Assembly (NCBI GenBank): GCA_020029615.1
Contig: JAIBJO010000012.1
Span: 1-39,355, forward strand
Direction of reading: 5' to 3'
Length of the DNA stretch: 39,355 bases
Source: Actinomycetota bacterium
Lineage (GTDB): Bacteria; Actinomycetota; Thermoleophilia; Gaiellales; Gaiellaceae
Made by a program: the position numbers and the translations under genes. Below are positions 39,112 to 39,355 of this stretch, piece by piece (position 1 is the first letter of the stretch; every line of letters begins with the position of its first letter). Under the pieces are notes generated by a model. It ran no database searches, was not told where the DNA came from, and worked only from the letters and a program-made list of their open reading frames with translations.

Positions 39112-39355
39112 TTACTCGAAGCGCCAGCCGTCGCCGGCGGCGAACGACTTGAGGATCCGCCGCGCGACGACCATGCGGTGCACCTCGTCCGGGCCGTCGT
39201 AGATCCGTGCGCCGCGCGCCATCGCCAGCATCGCCGCGAGAGGCGTCTCGTCGGTCAGTCCGCGCGCTCCGTGCACCTGCACCGCGCGGTCGATCACGTC
39301 GTGCAGGACACGCGCGGCGTAGAACTTGATGACCGAGACCTCGACGCGGGCCTCG
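39112..39355 (-). CDS. Acyl-CoA dehydrogenase C-terminus (cut by window edge)
   Basis: Reverse strand ...VIKFYAARVLHDVIDRAVQVHGARGLTDETPLAAMLAMARGARIYDGPDEVHRMVVARRILK. Confidence 0.85.
   Translation of the reverse strand, partial: EARVEVSVIKFYAARVLHDVIDRAVQVHGARGLTDETPLAAMLAMARGARIYDGPDEVHRMVVARRILKSFAAGDGWRFE

Overview
This is a 39 kb, high-GC chromosomal window, most likely actinobacterial (F420 biosynthesis fbiC, a GC-rich competence operon, nSTAND/WD40 kinases; lineage is inferred from gene content only). Most of it is ordinary. From left to right it carries lepA (partial), murJ, rpsT, a comEA-comEC-holA cluster, leuS, lysA, an MBL-like hypothetical protein, fused FO synthase fbiC, a HAF-repeat secreted protein, an SGNH hydrolase, a kinase/cyclase-like/nSTAND/WD40 giant coupled to an FHA-HTH protein, a TolB-like propeller with a frameshift, a NarL-type two-component system, an AOC-barrel-like secreted protein, a liv ABC transporter operon, a beta-oxidation-type cluster, a His-rich lipoprotein, and an ACAD (partial). 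The most unusual non-coding signal is an array of four 24-nt near-perfect palindromes (GGGGTCTGGCT-TC-AGCCAGACCCC) with an exact 51-bp period, 36633-36809. It fills the 205-bp gap between an enoyl-CoA hydratase and a quinone oxidoreductase. A fifth, diverged 24-nt palindrome (GGTGCCTGGCT-TG-AGCCAGGCACC, 34239-34262) shows compensated arm changes and lies exactly where an acyl-CoA dehydrogenase has lost its stop and an AMP-ligase has lost its N-terminus. The most unusual protein signal is the 1566-aa kinase + degenerate class III cyclase-like + nSTAND + TM + 14-blade WD40 protein, translationally coupled to the FHA-HTH protein. All family calls come from motif recognition by eye; no database search was run.
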